Part shown: positions 12,821-21,121 of the stretch, one piece after another
Numbering within the stretch: position 1 is the first letter of the stretch
Layout of the letters: each line of letters starts with the position of its first letter
Assembly: GCA_039619475.1 (NCBI GenBank)
Contig: CM077116.1
Coordinates: 248,009,440 to 248,073,439 of the forward strand
Length of the DNA stretch: 64,000 nucleotides
Source: Icerya purchasi
Lineage: Eukaryota > Arthropoda > Insecta > Hemiptera > Monophlebidae
Direction: 5' to 3'
Notes under the pieces: generated by a model
Database searches by the model: none
What the model was told of the DNA's origin: nothing
The model's input: only the letters and a program-made list of their open reading frames with translations
Made by a program: the position numbers and the translations under genes

Positions 12821-14128
12821 ATGGACACAATGAATAAAATTGATATTAACCTTTGGAATTGTCGAAGTATATATTCAAACATTGAAGAACTTAAACGGAT
12901 GTATCATCAACAAAACATCTTAATCGGAGTATTATGTGAAACTTGGTTGAAAACGAAACAGACATTTAAAGTTAAACGTTACAATATTATCCGATGTGAC
13001 AAAGCTACATCAGCTGGTGGAGGCACCGCAGTGCTTATCCACAAATCTCTCAATTATAAACTTAATTTTAAAGAAAATATACGTAACAAAATACAGATAG
13101 TTTGCGCAGATATACAAAAACAGGAAAACGTAACAATAACTATAATGGCTGTATATGCAGCACCCAGACATAGCCTAACTTGTGACCAGTGGGAAGCAAT
13201 TAAATCTAGAATAACAAATAACCGATATATCATAATGGGAGATTTCAATGCTCATCACACCACATGGGCTAATACCAGTAATAACTTTGAAGGAACAGAA
13301 TTACGACAATTTATCGATAATAATAACTTAATAAATATGAATCTTGATAAACCTACACATATAGCTAGAAGCGGGCAACAGAATTCCAACATAGACCTAA
13401 TACTATGTACGGCCAATGTAGCGGCAAAGTGTACAGTGAATATTCAGAAAGATCCCTTCGGAAGCGATCACTTACCGATCATGATAGAACTTATTACCCA
13501 AAAATCAAAAAAAAAAAACAAGAAATCATCAACAGCCAAAACAACAAACAACTTACGTTAAATGCTTTAAATTAACTGACTGGAACAAATACCATACCTA
13601 CACTATAAATGAAACCAAAAAAATTAACACATCAAATTTAGGGAATGAAGACTTATCTACACAATATGAAATAATAAAGAACGTTATTAATAAAGCGATC
13701 GAAGCATCCACACCAACTATTAAAGCTAAAACTAGGCTAAAACCATACAAGCACCCATGGCGGGATAGCGAATGCAATGCAGCAGTAGCTAGACGACGAT
13801 TATTACTAAACGAGTTTAATCGATGCCCCACAATAAATAATTATACTAAATTTACTATAGAGCAAGCTAAAATCAAAAAACTAATAAAAAAGAAAAAAAG
13901 AGAGGCTTGGATGGAATATTGTAAAAGTCTGGAACCTAGGGGTAACTCCACTCAGACATGGCGTAAAATAAAAGAAATAAAAAATACGTCACTTACTGGT
14001 CAAAATAAAAACGTGGATACAACTTGGATAAAACCTTGGATAAAACAATTCGAACACAATAGCAAAGATAAAACGAGCCTTACAACAATAAATCAGGTGT
14101 ATGATGAATACTTTCAAAGCCCCGTATC
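12821..14128 (+). pseudogene. LINE ORF2, endonuclease part, cut by Polinton
   Basis: The AP-like endonuclease domain occupies 12821-13490. It shows LWNCRS, LCETWL (metal-binding Glu), VYAAPRH, MGDFNAHHTTW (Asp/Asn/His) and GSDHLPI (catalytic Asp-His). A frameshift at the A12 tract 13507-13518 leads to a stop at 13559. The coding sense continues in the +1 frame (TYVKCFKLTDWN) through a basic linker up to the Polinton target site at 14123-14128. In the intact family this protein nicks target DNA and primes reverse transcription. The remainder resumes at 34653. Confidence 0.88.
14123..14128. repeat. 6-bp Polinton target site duplication (left)
   Basis: CGTATC lies immediately outside the terminus AGTAGCATAT. 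The same hexamer is at 34653-34658 outside the other terminus. Six-bp duplications and termini beginning AG are characteristic of Maverick/Polinton elements. Removing one copy and the element rejoins the LINE ORF2 frame. Confidence 0.93.
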
Positions 14129-14351
14129 AGTAGCATATATATATATGTTCTGGCGCACAAAGGATGCCGCCAGCACCCATAGCACCCATAGCACCCAAGA
14201 GTCATTCTCAGAGGCGAAATTTCACCTTATTGTCTTGATTAATTCGTAAAATTAACCTAATTAATAGTATCAGAGGTCAAAAACTAACCCGAATACCCCG
14301 ATTATTGCAGAAAATTAACCCAATTAAGGGTCCCAAGCACCCATGTGTCCC

Positions 14352-14677
14352 TAATTAATTACGCAATCAATTTAATCGTTGAATTATTAATTATGCAATC
14401 AATTTAATCGTTGAATTATTAATTATGCAATCAATTTAATCGTTGAATTATTAATTATGTAATCAATTTAATCGTTGAATTATTAATTATGCAATCAATT
14501 TAATCGTTGAATTCTTAATTATGCAATCAATTTAATCGTTGAATTATTAATTATGCAATCAATTTAATCGTTGAATTATTAATTATGCAATCAATTTAAT
14601 CGTTGAATTATTAATTATGCAATCAATTTAATCGTTGAATTATTAATTATGCAATCAATTTAATCGTTGAATTATTA
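14352..14677. repeat. Subterminal tandem array, 32-bp unit, 10 copies
   Basis: The unit GCAATCAATTTAATCGTTGA plus ATTATTAATTAT is repeated ten times in direct contact. Rare variants (ATGT for ATGC in copy 4, ATTCTT for ATTATT after copy 5) mark individual units. There are no spacers, so it is not a CRISPR array. A terminus-proximal array could bind the integrase or a replication protein, but that is inference. Confidence 0.92.
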
Positions 14678-14690
14678 GAAAGTTAATCCA

Positions 14691-14780
14691 AGTCCCCCGC
14701 TCGCCCCTCACAACTGCCACCACCACAAAAGCGCACGCGCCGTTCCCGCGCACGCGTCGATCGCTCGCGCTACCGCGAAA
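14691..14780. repeat. GC-rich, CpG-dense block in the left inverted repeat
   Basis: About 90 bp rich in CGCG and GCGC steps (GCGCACGCGCCG, CGCGCACGCGTCGATCGCTCGCGC) contrasts sharply with the AT-rich surroundings. It is copied in the right inverted repeat at about 33970-34060. It may be a promoter or replication-related site, but nothing here proves a role. Confidence 0.6.
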
Positions 14781-14888
14781 ATGCTTCTCTCATAACGTTA
14801 CATCCAAATGCTAACGCCATCGCTGAAACCGGATCTTAACGTTCTTATACTTTCTATTCCAGTCTATGCCTTATTACGGAACCACACC

Positions 14889-15101
14889 ATGCATATACAT
14901 ACTAACACAAATACACTCATACTCAAATAATAAAGAGTACACTTTTTTTCTTTTTCATATATTTTTTTATTTTTCAAAATCTTTTTACAATGTTTTTTCT
15001 CGCGAAATATATAACGCATGTAAACTTTATTACAATATAATATGATAATAATAAATATTTTCACATATTTACATTTCTTATTTCATAAACTTAAGATTAA
15101 T
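14889..15101. other. Short noncoding segment between left TIR and fibre-like gene
   Basis: AT-rich sequence downstream of the leftward gene cluster. TTTATT near 15026 reads AATAAA on the minus strand and may be the polyadenylation signal of that cluster. No gene is seen. Confidence 0.4.
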
Positions 15102-15983
15102 TTAAAATCTCGATTTTACAACTGTTGATAAGAAATTATTAACTTCTGTTTCTATTAAATCCTTACGTTCCTTACGTTGAACAGTCGAATCAATATCACG
15201 TAACCGTTCGGTTAATTCATTAGCTTTTGCGGCTAATTGAATCGTATCTACTGCACGATATACTTTTTCCTTTTTAATTTCTTCACGAAGATTATCAATG
15301 TCATTCTTAAAATGTTTTTCTACTTCTTCACGAACCTTATCATTCGATTCCTTAAAACGCTTTTCTATTTCTTCACGCTGTTTATCCATTATTTCCTTAG
15401 TAATATATTTATCCAATAATACGCTCACTTTTCCATTTAATTCATTTATTAAACCTCCGAATATTTGAATTGTGCTTTTCTCATCATTTTCATGTTTTGA
15501 AAATCGTGTAGATATCGAAGAAAGATCACTCGAAACCGTATTTAATTTATCCGATAGTTTGTTAATTCGATCTTCGTACGTTGAAAACTTAAATATTGTA
15601 TCATCTTTTAATTTTGCTACTTCGTCACTCACCAAATCAATATTACCCGTATGAATCTTGATTTTCATAATATTATCGCTAATTTTAACATCTAAATCTT
15701 TATGCACAAACATAATTTGAGCGTGTAATGCGGCATTTTTTTCCGTAACAAGCGAATTTAACTGCTCTACTTTTTCACGTACATCACGTATTTCCGCAGC
15801 TGTGAGAGTTTTCATCTGTTTATAAGATACAACTTCAGATTCTGAAGGCTCTCGATAGATCGTACTAACATTCAATAATCGTTTTCCTTTAAAATTATAA
15901 TTTCCGCTAGAATCTAATTCAATCGCTGTCGGCGCTCCAGAACCACCTTCTGGCATATATTTACCGCTCTTGTGAAGTGGCAT
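15102..15983 (-). CDS. Coiled-coil, fibre-like protein of the Polinton (293 aa)
   Basis: I do not recognise a named family. The N-terminus (residues 1-57) is Gly-rich and contains NYNFKGKRLLNVS followed by EPSESEVVSYKQM. This resembles the short NV..P....VV...Q modules found in phage and virus tail-fibre proteins. Residues 60-293 are highly charged with heptad-like spacing, as expected for a long, possibly trimeric coiled coil. The C-terminus ends NNFLSTVVKSRF. It is the last gene of the leftward cluster, 11 bp after the integrase. A virion spike or fibre role is inference from domain style and from its place among structural genes. The frame is intact. A cytoskeletal-like coiled coil captured from the host is the alternative. 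Confidence 0.75.
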   Translation of the reverse strand: MPLHKSGKYMPEGGSGAPTAIELDSSGNYNFKGKRLLNVSTIYREPSESEVVSYKQMKTLTAAEIRDVREKVEQLNSLVTEKNAALHAQIMFVHKDLDVKISDNIMKIKIHTGNIDLVSDEVAKLKDDTIFKFSTYEDRINKLSDKLNTVSSDLSSISTRFSKHENDEKSTIQIFGGLINELNGKVSVLLDKYITKEIMDKQREEIEKRFKESNDKVREEVEKHFKNDIDNLREEIKKEKVYRAVDTIQLAAKANELTERLRDIDSTVQRKERKDLIETEVNNFLSTVVKSRF

Positions 15984-15994
15984 TATGTAGTCTG

Positions 15995-16978
15995 CTAAAT
16001 ATTTACTAAAACTTTATTATCGATCCAGGAATTTTCCGAACTCGGGAATCCTAACCACTTAACTAATGATTTTCCGCCTCGTCGTTGAATAACACGTTCA
16101 ATTAAATATACGTCGGGATAGGATGTTTTTTGTAATTCTTCAGCATAAAAAGTACCAACTAACAATTTACCAGTTCTATCTTTTAACGTATACGTCGTAG
16201 GGAAAGTAGAATTCACCGTATTTATAGTAAATAATTCACCAGTCCAGTTAGGAGTATAACCTTTCTCCAATAATGTTTTAACTTTACTAATACGAACTAC
16301 ATCACCAACTTTAAATTTTTTCGATTCACTCGGGGTAGAGAAGCGATCGGTTGCTTTACTACATTCCCTCGCAATATTTTCAGCAACTTGTCTTTCAACG
16401 TTCTTATTTACATCAGCAGGCGCAAATTTTATCGTGCGATGTATTTTCGCATTATATTTTCGGGTAAGTTCTGGCAAAACTTGTAACCAACGTTTATTAC
16501 GATTAACGGTAAATTCTTTCCATATCCAATTCTTTATCGTACGATTAAAACGTTCCACAATACTCGCTTTAAGTGGCGAATGAGTACTGTATAAATTAAT
16601 ATTATATCGATTTAAAACAGCTCGTACTTGAGGATTATAAAATTCTGTACCCTGATCTGTTTGTAAATGTTTAGGAGGTTCAACACTTCTTTTAGTTAAA
16701 ATTTTTTCAAATGCTTTAGCAATTATCGGACCGCTTTTTTTCTTTATAGGAATGGTCCACGCATATTTAGAAAATGTATTTATTACGGTTAATATAAATT
16801 TATTTCCTTGATTGAATCGTGCGTATTGCGTCATATCGATCAAGTCAGCTTGCCATAAATCGTTTAATCCTAAAATCTGTACACATCGTGTCTGATAACG
16901 TTTTCGCGCAGGTTTATGAAGTTCATCGGCTATACTGCGTTGTAATGATTTCGATGTAGATACTTGTTTTGTAGACAT
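15995..16978 (-). CDS. Polinton integrase (retroviral-like DDE, with chromodomain)
   Basis: It inserts the element DNA into the genome by strand transfer and makes the 6-bp duplication. The 327-residue protein has a basic N-terminus, an rve-type catalytic core with WQADLIDM (Asp45), LQTDQGTEF (Asp108) and ASIVERFNRT (Glu142), and an SH3-like DNA-binding region at about 221-285 (KFKVGDVVRISK). A C-terminal chromodomain at 290-327 shows YLIERVIQRRGGKSLVKWLG followed by SENSW. All three catalytic acids are present and the frame is open, so the enzyme may be functional. Chromodomains are known in Polinton integrases and could steer insertion to marked chromatin (inference). It is closely spaced with both neighbours in the leftward cluster. 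Confidence 0.95.
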   Translation of the reverse strand: MSTKQVSTSKSLQRSIADELHKPARKRYQTRCVQILGLNDLWQADLIDMTQYARFNQGNKFILTVINTFSKYAWTIPIKKKSGPIIAKAFEKILTKRSVEPPKHLQTDQGTEFYNPQVRAVLNRYNINLYSTHSPLKASIVERFNRTIKNWIWKEFTVNRNKRWLQVLPELTRKYNAKIHRTIKFAPADVNKNVERQVAENIARECSKATDRFSTPSESKKFKVGDVVRISKVKTLLEKGYTPNWTGELFTINTVNSTFPTTYTLKDRTGKLLVGTFYAEELQKTSYPDVYLIERVIQRRGGKSLVKWLGFPSSENSWIDNKVLVNI

Positions 16979-16987
16979 CTTTTTTAA

Positions 16988-17947
16988 TCAGTATGGTAGT
17001 TGAATGTATCCTTCTTCAGCCAACTCTTCCTCGATCGCTAAAATTTCGTTATCTACACCGGTATTACCACTTTGCTTAGATGCGTGTAGTAATTGCAATC
17101 GTTCAACTAATTCATTCGGATCATTCCAGTATTCGACACGTTGATTTCCGAGACTTACTCTAGCATCGACATTATTATATATACGTTTCCTCTTTACATT
17201 CAAATGATTTTTGTAATAGCCTTCTCCTCGGTGCTCGCTAGTTCGAAACATTGGTCGAATTATATTCTTATATTTCGTAGTGGGAAGACCTTTCAATTTG
17301 CCATCGGAACGTAAATGAGCTCCCGTAAATTCCAGTAATTGTTTATATATTTCCAAATCATCGTTAGTATATTCGTTCTTATCTACTTTCGTCTCCAATA
17401 GTAAATGCATTAGACCCTCGGTGTATGGGAATTTCACATGGTTATTCCCTTTTCCTAAATATATTTCTCCGCGATTTTTGTTCCACGAAATTGTTGTTGT
17501 ACCCAACATATACTCATCGGTAGCGGGATTATACTTTATTCCATAAAATAAGTCTTTAGGCATAGGAGCATCTCCGTCAATACGAAAAGAACCCATTTCA
17601 CTTAGATTAAATGAATCAAATTTTATTTCTTCATCTGCATCCGTAGTTTTATCTTTCCTGGGAGTACTATGTATCATTTTTTGTTCTACAGCTGGAGAAT
17701 CGGTTATTGTATCGGCATCCTTTATCCTTCTTTTAGGTTTTTGTAATGCTTTTCGAATCTCCGACAATGGTTTCGTAATAGGTTCAAGCACTATCGCTGA
17801 AGTATTTGTAATGGATTTGCTCTCTGTCTTTAACGTATTATATTTATTCATTATATCAGCACGTATTTTTTCTAATTCCGTTTTAAGTTGTAATTCATCT
17901 TCGAAATTTCTTTTAACGCTATTCATCGCCATCTTTTTCGTCTTCAA
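16988..17947 (-). CDS. Conserved uncharacterised Polinton protein (319 aa)
   Basis: The first 110 residues are charged and probably helical or disordered. The remainder is a compact domain with DLFYGIKYNPATDEYMLGTT, a short strand-like stretch around ISWNKNRGEIYLGKG, then EGLMHLLLE, DLEIYKQLLEFTGAHLR and KYKNIIRPMF. I recall similar proteins next to integrase and ATPase in other insect Polintons, possibly the family filed as DUF8207. That name is from memory and unverified. The start codon overlaps the 3' end of the ATPase gene by 29 bp, so the two genes are probably co-expressed. Function is unknown. No catalytic motif is visible. Confidence 0.8.
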   Translation of the reverse strand: MKTKKMAMNSVKRNFEDELQLKTELEKIRADIMNKYNTLKTESKSITNTSAIVLEPITKPLSEIRKALQKPKRRIKDADTITDSPAVEQKMIHSTPRKDKTTDADEEIKFDSFNLSEMGSFRIDGDAPMPKDLFYGIKYNPATDEYMLGTTTISWNKNRGEIYLGKGNNHVKFPYTEGLMHLLLETKVDKNEYTNDDLEIYKQLLEFTGAHLRSDGKLKGLPTTKYKNIIRPMFRTSEHRGEGYYKNHLNVKRKRIYNNVDARVSLGNQRVEYWNDPNELVERLQLLHASKQSGNTGVDNEILAIEEELAEEGYIQLPY

Positions 17948-18641
17948 TCACTATAAACTCATCGAAACCACGACGAAACCGTCCTTTATATAGTTCGCTC
18001 TCCTTATCAATCACCAAGAAACCGTGTTTATTCTTCCAACATGTTTTACAAATTTTTTTAAAAGTCTTAAACGGACACATACCATTAACATGTTCATCGT
18101 ATATATGTCGTATATTTATATCATCTTGAGCAAATACAAGTATGAAATTAGCATTATCTCGTATCATATGTTTAGGAATCATTACATACGTTTGACACAA
18201 GTAGAAACAATCTACATTTTTATGTCGACCCATTGAAAAATATTGTTGTACAACAGGTTGAACTCTGCACGTCGGTATATCATCAAATATAAATATCGAA
18301 TTTGGATTAATCGTGTCAGGCGTTATTAAATTTAGATCATCGGCAAATGTTTGATAACCAATCTTAGGCGTAGACTTGTATATCGTATCTAACAATTTAT
18401 ATTTCGGTTGATATAAAGAATTACTATATATGTAGACATTTTCATATCGTAATCCATTCGAATGTGTTAATAATGTAAATAACGAATTTGTTTTTCCACA
18501 CCCGCTCGGACCAATAATTAAACATCTTATATTATTAGGAAACAATGAACCGTGTTTATTACGTACTGATACATCGCTAGGTTCTACCAATGACAACGCG
18601 TTATTTATAGGCAATATTGTTGACTGCTTTTCAATTTTCAT
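17919..18641 (-). CDS. Genome-packaging ATPase (FtsK/HerA-like)
   Basis: In Polintons and related viruses this enzyme is thought to pump the genome into the capsid. The 240-residue protein has a Walker A P-loop GPSGCGKT at 44-51, a Walker B SIFIFDD at 115-121 with the acidic pair Asp120-Asp121, and a sensor-like CQTY at 149-152. A CxxC pair near residue 200 (ICKTCW) may bind metal. Size and motif spacing fit the family. It is the first gene of the leftward cluster, facing the divergent promoter region 18642-18769. The frame is intact. Confidence 0.93.
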   Translation of the reverse strand: MKIEKQSTILPINNALSLVEPSDVSVRNKHGSLFPNNIRCLIIGPSGCGKTNSLFTLLTHSNGLRYENVYIYSNSLYQPKYKLLDTIYKSTPKIGYQTFADDLNLITPDTINPNSIFIFDDIPTCRVQPVVQQYFSMGRHKNVDCFYLCQTYVMIPKHMIRDNANFILVFAQDDINIRHIYDEHVNGMCPFKTFKKICKTCWKNKHGFLVIDKESELYKGRFRRGFDEFIVIEDEKDGDE

Positions 18642-18769
18642 TATAGCTTATTTATTCACTTAATAAACGATAATAACAACAACTAAAAAGTATAAATACA
18701 CGTTTATACGCAGGTAAAACTCGTAGAATTTAGTGAAAAAAAGTATATATATAGAAAAATAATTTTGAA
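18642..18769. promoter_or_regulatory. Divergent promoter between the two Polinton gene clusters
   Basis: This 128-bp gap separates the leftward ATPase cluster from the rightward capsid cluster. TATAAATA at 18691-18698 and TATATATA at 18744-18751 face right. TATAAA is read on the minus strand at about 18703-18708, within CGTTTATACG. A shared promoter region is inferred from position and TATA-like boxes. Confidence 0.5.
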
Positions 18770-19642
18770 ATGGCGAGAAGACAAAGAAAGCAACGAAACG
18801 TTAAAGCGTTAAAAAAGAATAAAAAGTGCGGTCGCGGTATCGGTACTGTATTAAATAGAGTTATAGATAAGCTTCCATTGCAATTACATTATCCAGGCTA
18901 TAATTATTTAGGACCCGGTACAAAGTTAGATCGTCAACTAAGTCGCGGTATAACCGGTATAAACCCGCTGGATGAGGCTGCAAAAGAACACGATATAGCA
19001 TATAGCAAATATTCAGATAATAAAAATCGTGCTGAAGCGGATAGAATATTAGAAAATAAAGCTTGGGAACGTGTTAAAGCATCAGATAGCAGTTTCGGTG
19101 AGAAAGCAGCTGCCTGGATTACAACAAACGCTATGAAAGTAAAACGTAAATTAGGCGGTGCATATCGTCGTCGCGGTAAAAAACAAGCGGGGAAACGAAA
19201 AACCAAATCAAAATCTTCGAAAGGAAAAAATTTATATTTCAGAGATGTGTTAAATGTGGCACGGAAAGCAGTTCGTAAAGAAAAAACCCTCCGAGGACGG
19301 ATGAAAAGAGCGATTAAAGCGGTTAAAAAGTTAAATCCTACAGTAGCTGATAGTGAAAATGTTCGAATTATTCCGATTAACAAAACCGGAGGAGCTCTTC
19401 CACTTATACCGTTATTGGCTGGTATTGCTACATTAGGAGGAATTTCATCATCTGTATCATCAATAGCAAAAGCGGTGAAAGATGTAAATGAAGCTAGAAA
19501 AAGTTTTAAATCAGGCAAAGGTCTACAAATTGATAAAAAGATTGGGAAAGGTCTTTATCTACGCCCGTACAGAAGCGGTCTTGGTCTATATTTAGCTCCA
19601 TATAGCGGTAACGCGAGACGTAATCAGTTTTTTCGAGGTTAA
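18770..19642 (+). CDS. PLA2-domain, basic minor virion protein of the Polinton
   Basis: The 290-residue protein starts with a Lys/Arg-rich tail. It then carries a parvovirus-VP1-like phospholipase A2 domain with the calcium-loop motif YLGPG at 46-50 and the catalytic pair in KEHDIAY (His74-Asp75, Tyr78). Residues 121-190 are extremely basic and could bind DNA. A Gly/Ala-rich hydrophobic helix follows at about 206-235. The C-terminus repeats a GKGLYLRPY / GLGLYLAPY motif, reminiscent of adenovirus-type minor core or membrane-active proteins. In viruses such PLA2 domains act on endosomal membranes. Here a virion-associated role is inferred from the family and from its place ahead of protease and capsid genes. 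The PLA2 residues are intact. It opens the rightward cluster. Confidence 0.88.
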   Translation: MARRQRKQRNVKALKKNKKCGRGIGTVLNRVIDKLPLQLHYPGYNYLGPGTKLDRQLSRGITGINPLDEAAKEHDIAYSKYSDNKNRAEADRILENKAWERVKASDSSFGEKAAAWITTNAMKVKRKLGGAYRRRGKKQAGKRKTKSKSSKGKNLYFRDVLNVARKAVRKEKTLRGRMKRAIKAVKKLNPTVADSENVRIIPINKTGGALPLIPLLAGIATLGGISSSVSSIAKAVKDVNEARKSFKSGKGLQIDKKIGKGLYLRPYRSGLGLYLAPYSGNARRNQFFRG

Positions 19643-19646
19643 TTCT

Positions 19647-20036
19647 ATACCTAGCAATAGAGCGTTAACAAATTTCGATATTTTATTTTACGCGAAAAAA
19701 TTACGAGTTCCAAATTTTAGAGGAGTTTACGATCGTGATGGACTGCCTACCAAACCTAAGAAAAATGAGTGTGCGATTGTTAATATGGATTCGCGAAAAG
19801 GTCCAGGAACTCATTGGACCGCCTACAGAAAATATGGTAGTCGTGCAGAATATTTCGATAGTTATGGAAATTTATCTCCCTCCGCAGAGGTAGTTAAATA
19901 TTTACGTAAATACAATTCAAAGATCGATATTCTATACAACAGACGTGCGTATCAACGCTATAATTCAGTTAATTGCGGAGAACTATGTTTGAGATTTCTT
20001 ACAAATACATTACCTACCCCATTTGGCGTTCGATGA
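19647..20036 (+). CDS. Adenain-like maturation protease, no ATG at expected start
   Basis: This is a cysteine protease of the adenovirus protease (C5) type, which trims capsid proteins during assembly. The recognisable domain begins around 19647 (PSNRALTNFDIL, then NFRGVYDRDGLP) and runs to the stop at 20034. Catalytic residues are visible: His in PGTHW, Asp in YFDSYG, Gln in AYQRYN as oxyanion residue, and Cys in NCGELCLRF. The first in-frame ATG is only at 19785, inside the domain just before the catalytic His, so a start there would lose conserved sequence. The codon at the expected start is ATA (19647), four bases after the preceding stop. The start has either mutated or the gene uses another initiation route, such as frameshifting from the gene before. 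Otherwise the frame is clean, about 129 codons. Confidence 0.8.
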   Translation: MPSNRALTNFDILFYAKKLRVPNFRGVYDRDGLPTKPKKNECAIVNMDSRKGPGTHWTAYRKYGSRAEYFDSYGNLSPSAEVVKYLRKYNSKIDILYNRRAYQRYNSVNCGELCLRFLTNTLPTPFGVR

Positions 20037-20190
20037 TGTATTCATTAGTATATAAGTACGAGTGATTGTAATTTTTTTCGATTATTGTAGATATTAGTTT
20101 TTTAATTTTTGAATACAATATTTAAAAAAAAAAAAAAAAAAAATAGTTTGTGTTATTATTTTGTATCAATTTGTATAAACCGATACCGTC
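20037..20190. other. Intergenic gap with a 20-base A run
   Basis: AT-rich gap between protease and minor capsid genes, with a long A run at 20125-20144. It may contain the promoter of the penton gene, but no clear box is visible. Confidence 0.4.
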
Positions 20191-20901
20191 ATGTCATACT
20201 TATTTCAGTTAAGTGGTAAAAAAGGTAATTTGACCAGTAATGTGTATCCACCGTTATTATTAGCAAATAATCGTCAATGGAGTATCGGGCTAGTATCGTT
20301 AACGACATACCATTCTATACATAATATCACGTCGGAATGCAATACATTGTATTATTATGATTCTGCTTTGGCAGTAAAAAGAAACGAACCCCCGAAATCT
20401 ATTACATTACCTAGCGGATGTTATGAAGTGGAAGATGTAGAGCAATATTTACGAGAACATTTAGATGATAGTATTATTATAAAAGGCGATGAACGAACGT
20501 TAAAGTGCGTTATACAGAGTAAATATTACATAAAATTTACTGGACCGCGGAGTATTGCTCCATTATTAGGTTTTGATGATGTGACAAATGTTTTATCACC
20601 ACAAATGAATCATACAAGTCCTAATACAGTACAGATTACACCGATAAATATATTAAATGTGTATTGCAATATAGCAACAGGCGGATATACAAATGGAGTA
20701 TCGTCTCATCTCATTTATAGTTTTCCTTTAAATATAGCACCAGGATATAAGATTTCTGAAAATCCGAAAACAATCATTTATTTACCTGTAAGTACGGATC
20801 ACATATCGGAGTTAAATGTATATATAAAGGATCAAAACGGGAATATCGTTGATTTTGCTAGTGAAGATTTAATTATAAATTTACATCTAACTAGTTCCTG
20901 A
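20191..20901 (+). CDS. Minor capsid (penton-like) protein
   Basis: The 236-residue protein matches the single-jelly-roll minor capsid protein of Polintons, thought to form pentons at icosahedral vertices. Recognised features, in order, are FQLSGKKGNLTSNVYPPLLL, WSIGLVSLTTYHSIHNI, LPSGCYEVEDVEQYL, LLGF, then VNGV-like and IAPGYKI segments and IYLPV near the C-terminus. This strand-rich series fits a beta sandwich. Length is typical. It precedes the small protein and the major capsid gene, the usual arrangement. The frame is intact. Confidence 0.87.
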   Translation: MSYLFQLSGKKGNLTSNVYPPLLLANNRQWSIGLVSLTTYHSIHNITSECNTLYYYDSALAVKRNEPPKSITLPSGCYEVEDVEQYLREHLDDSIIIKGDERTLKCVIQSKYYIKFTGPRSIAPLLGFDDVTNVLSPQMNHTSPNTVQITPINILNVYCNIATGGYTNGVSSHLIYSFPLNIAPGYKISENPKTIIYLPVSTDHISELNVYIKDQNGNIVDFASEDLIINLHLTSS

Positions 20902-20934
20902 TCTTAATTAAAAGTATATTAGTATCAATTTAAA

Positions 20935-21093
20935 ATGCCGTTCATATACACTAATAGAAGTATATATAAACCTGTTCAAACATCGTTTCAAGCTGAAGAA
21001 AATTATATAAATAGAGGAAAAAAGAAAAAATTGTTGAGTAGAAAAAGTATTAGTGTACTAAAGTCGTTGGGTTACAACGTGTTGATTAAGTAA
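20935..21093 (+). CDS. Small basic 52-residue Polinton protein
   Basis: An ATG at 20935 opens a 52-codon frame ending TAA at 21091, neatly filling the gap between the two capsid genes. It starts MPFIYTNRSIYKPV, has a basic middle (RGKKKKLLSRKS) and ends SVLKSLGYNVLIK. Short basic proteins with a similar ...LKSLG... tail occur at this position in other Polintons as far as I recall, which supports a real gene. A virion accessory or DNA-binding role is possible but unproven. Confidence 0.6.
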   Translation: MPFIYTNRSIYKPVQTSFQAEENYINRGKKKKLLSRKSISVLKSLGYNVLIK

Positions 21094-21121
21094 GAAAAAC
21101 ATTAGTTTTATTTAGTTTACA

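Larger units (their letters stand above)
14129..14888 (+). repeat. Left terminal inverted repeat of the Polinton (760 bp)
   Basis: This is the reverse complement of 33861-34652. It has a terminal segment with CACCCATAG triplicated near 14174, then a 32-bp tandem array, then a GC-rich block, then about 100 bp ending TTACGGAACCACACC. Aligned by eye, the two repeats differ at only a few positions plus one 32-bp unit. Confidence 0.93.

Noticed and set aside
14352..14677. CRISPR-like array of short repeats
   Set aside because: The 32-bp units are in direct contact with no unique spacers, occur mirrored in both element ends, and lie in a eukaryotic transposon.
18934..19518. 194-codon minus-strand frame
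   Set aside because: It is the antisense shadow of the PLA2-domain gene and has no motif.
18770..19642. Endogenous parvovirus fragment suggested by the PLA2 domain
   Set aside because: The domain is in frame with Polinton-type segments, sits in the Polinton gene cluster, and no parvoviral replication gene is nearby.
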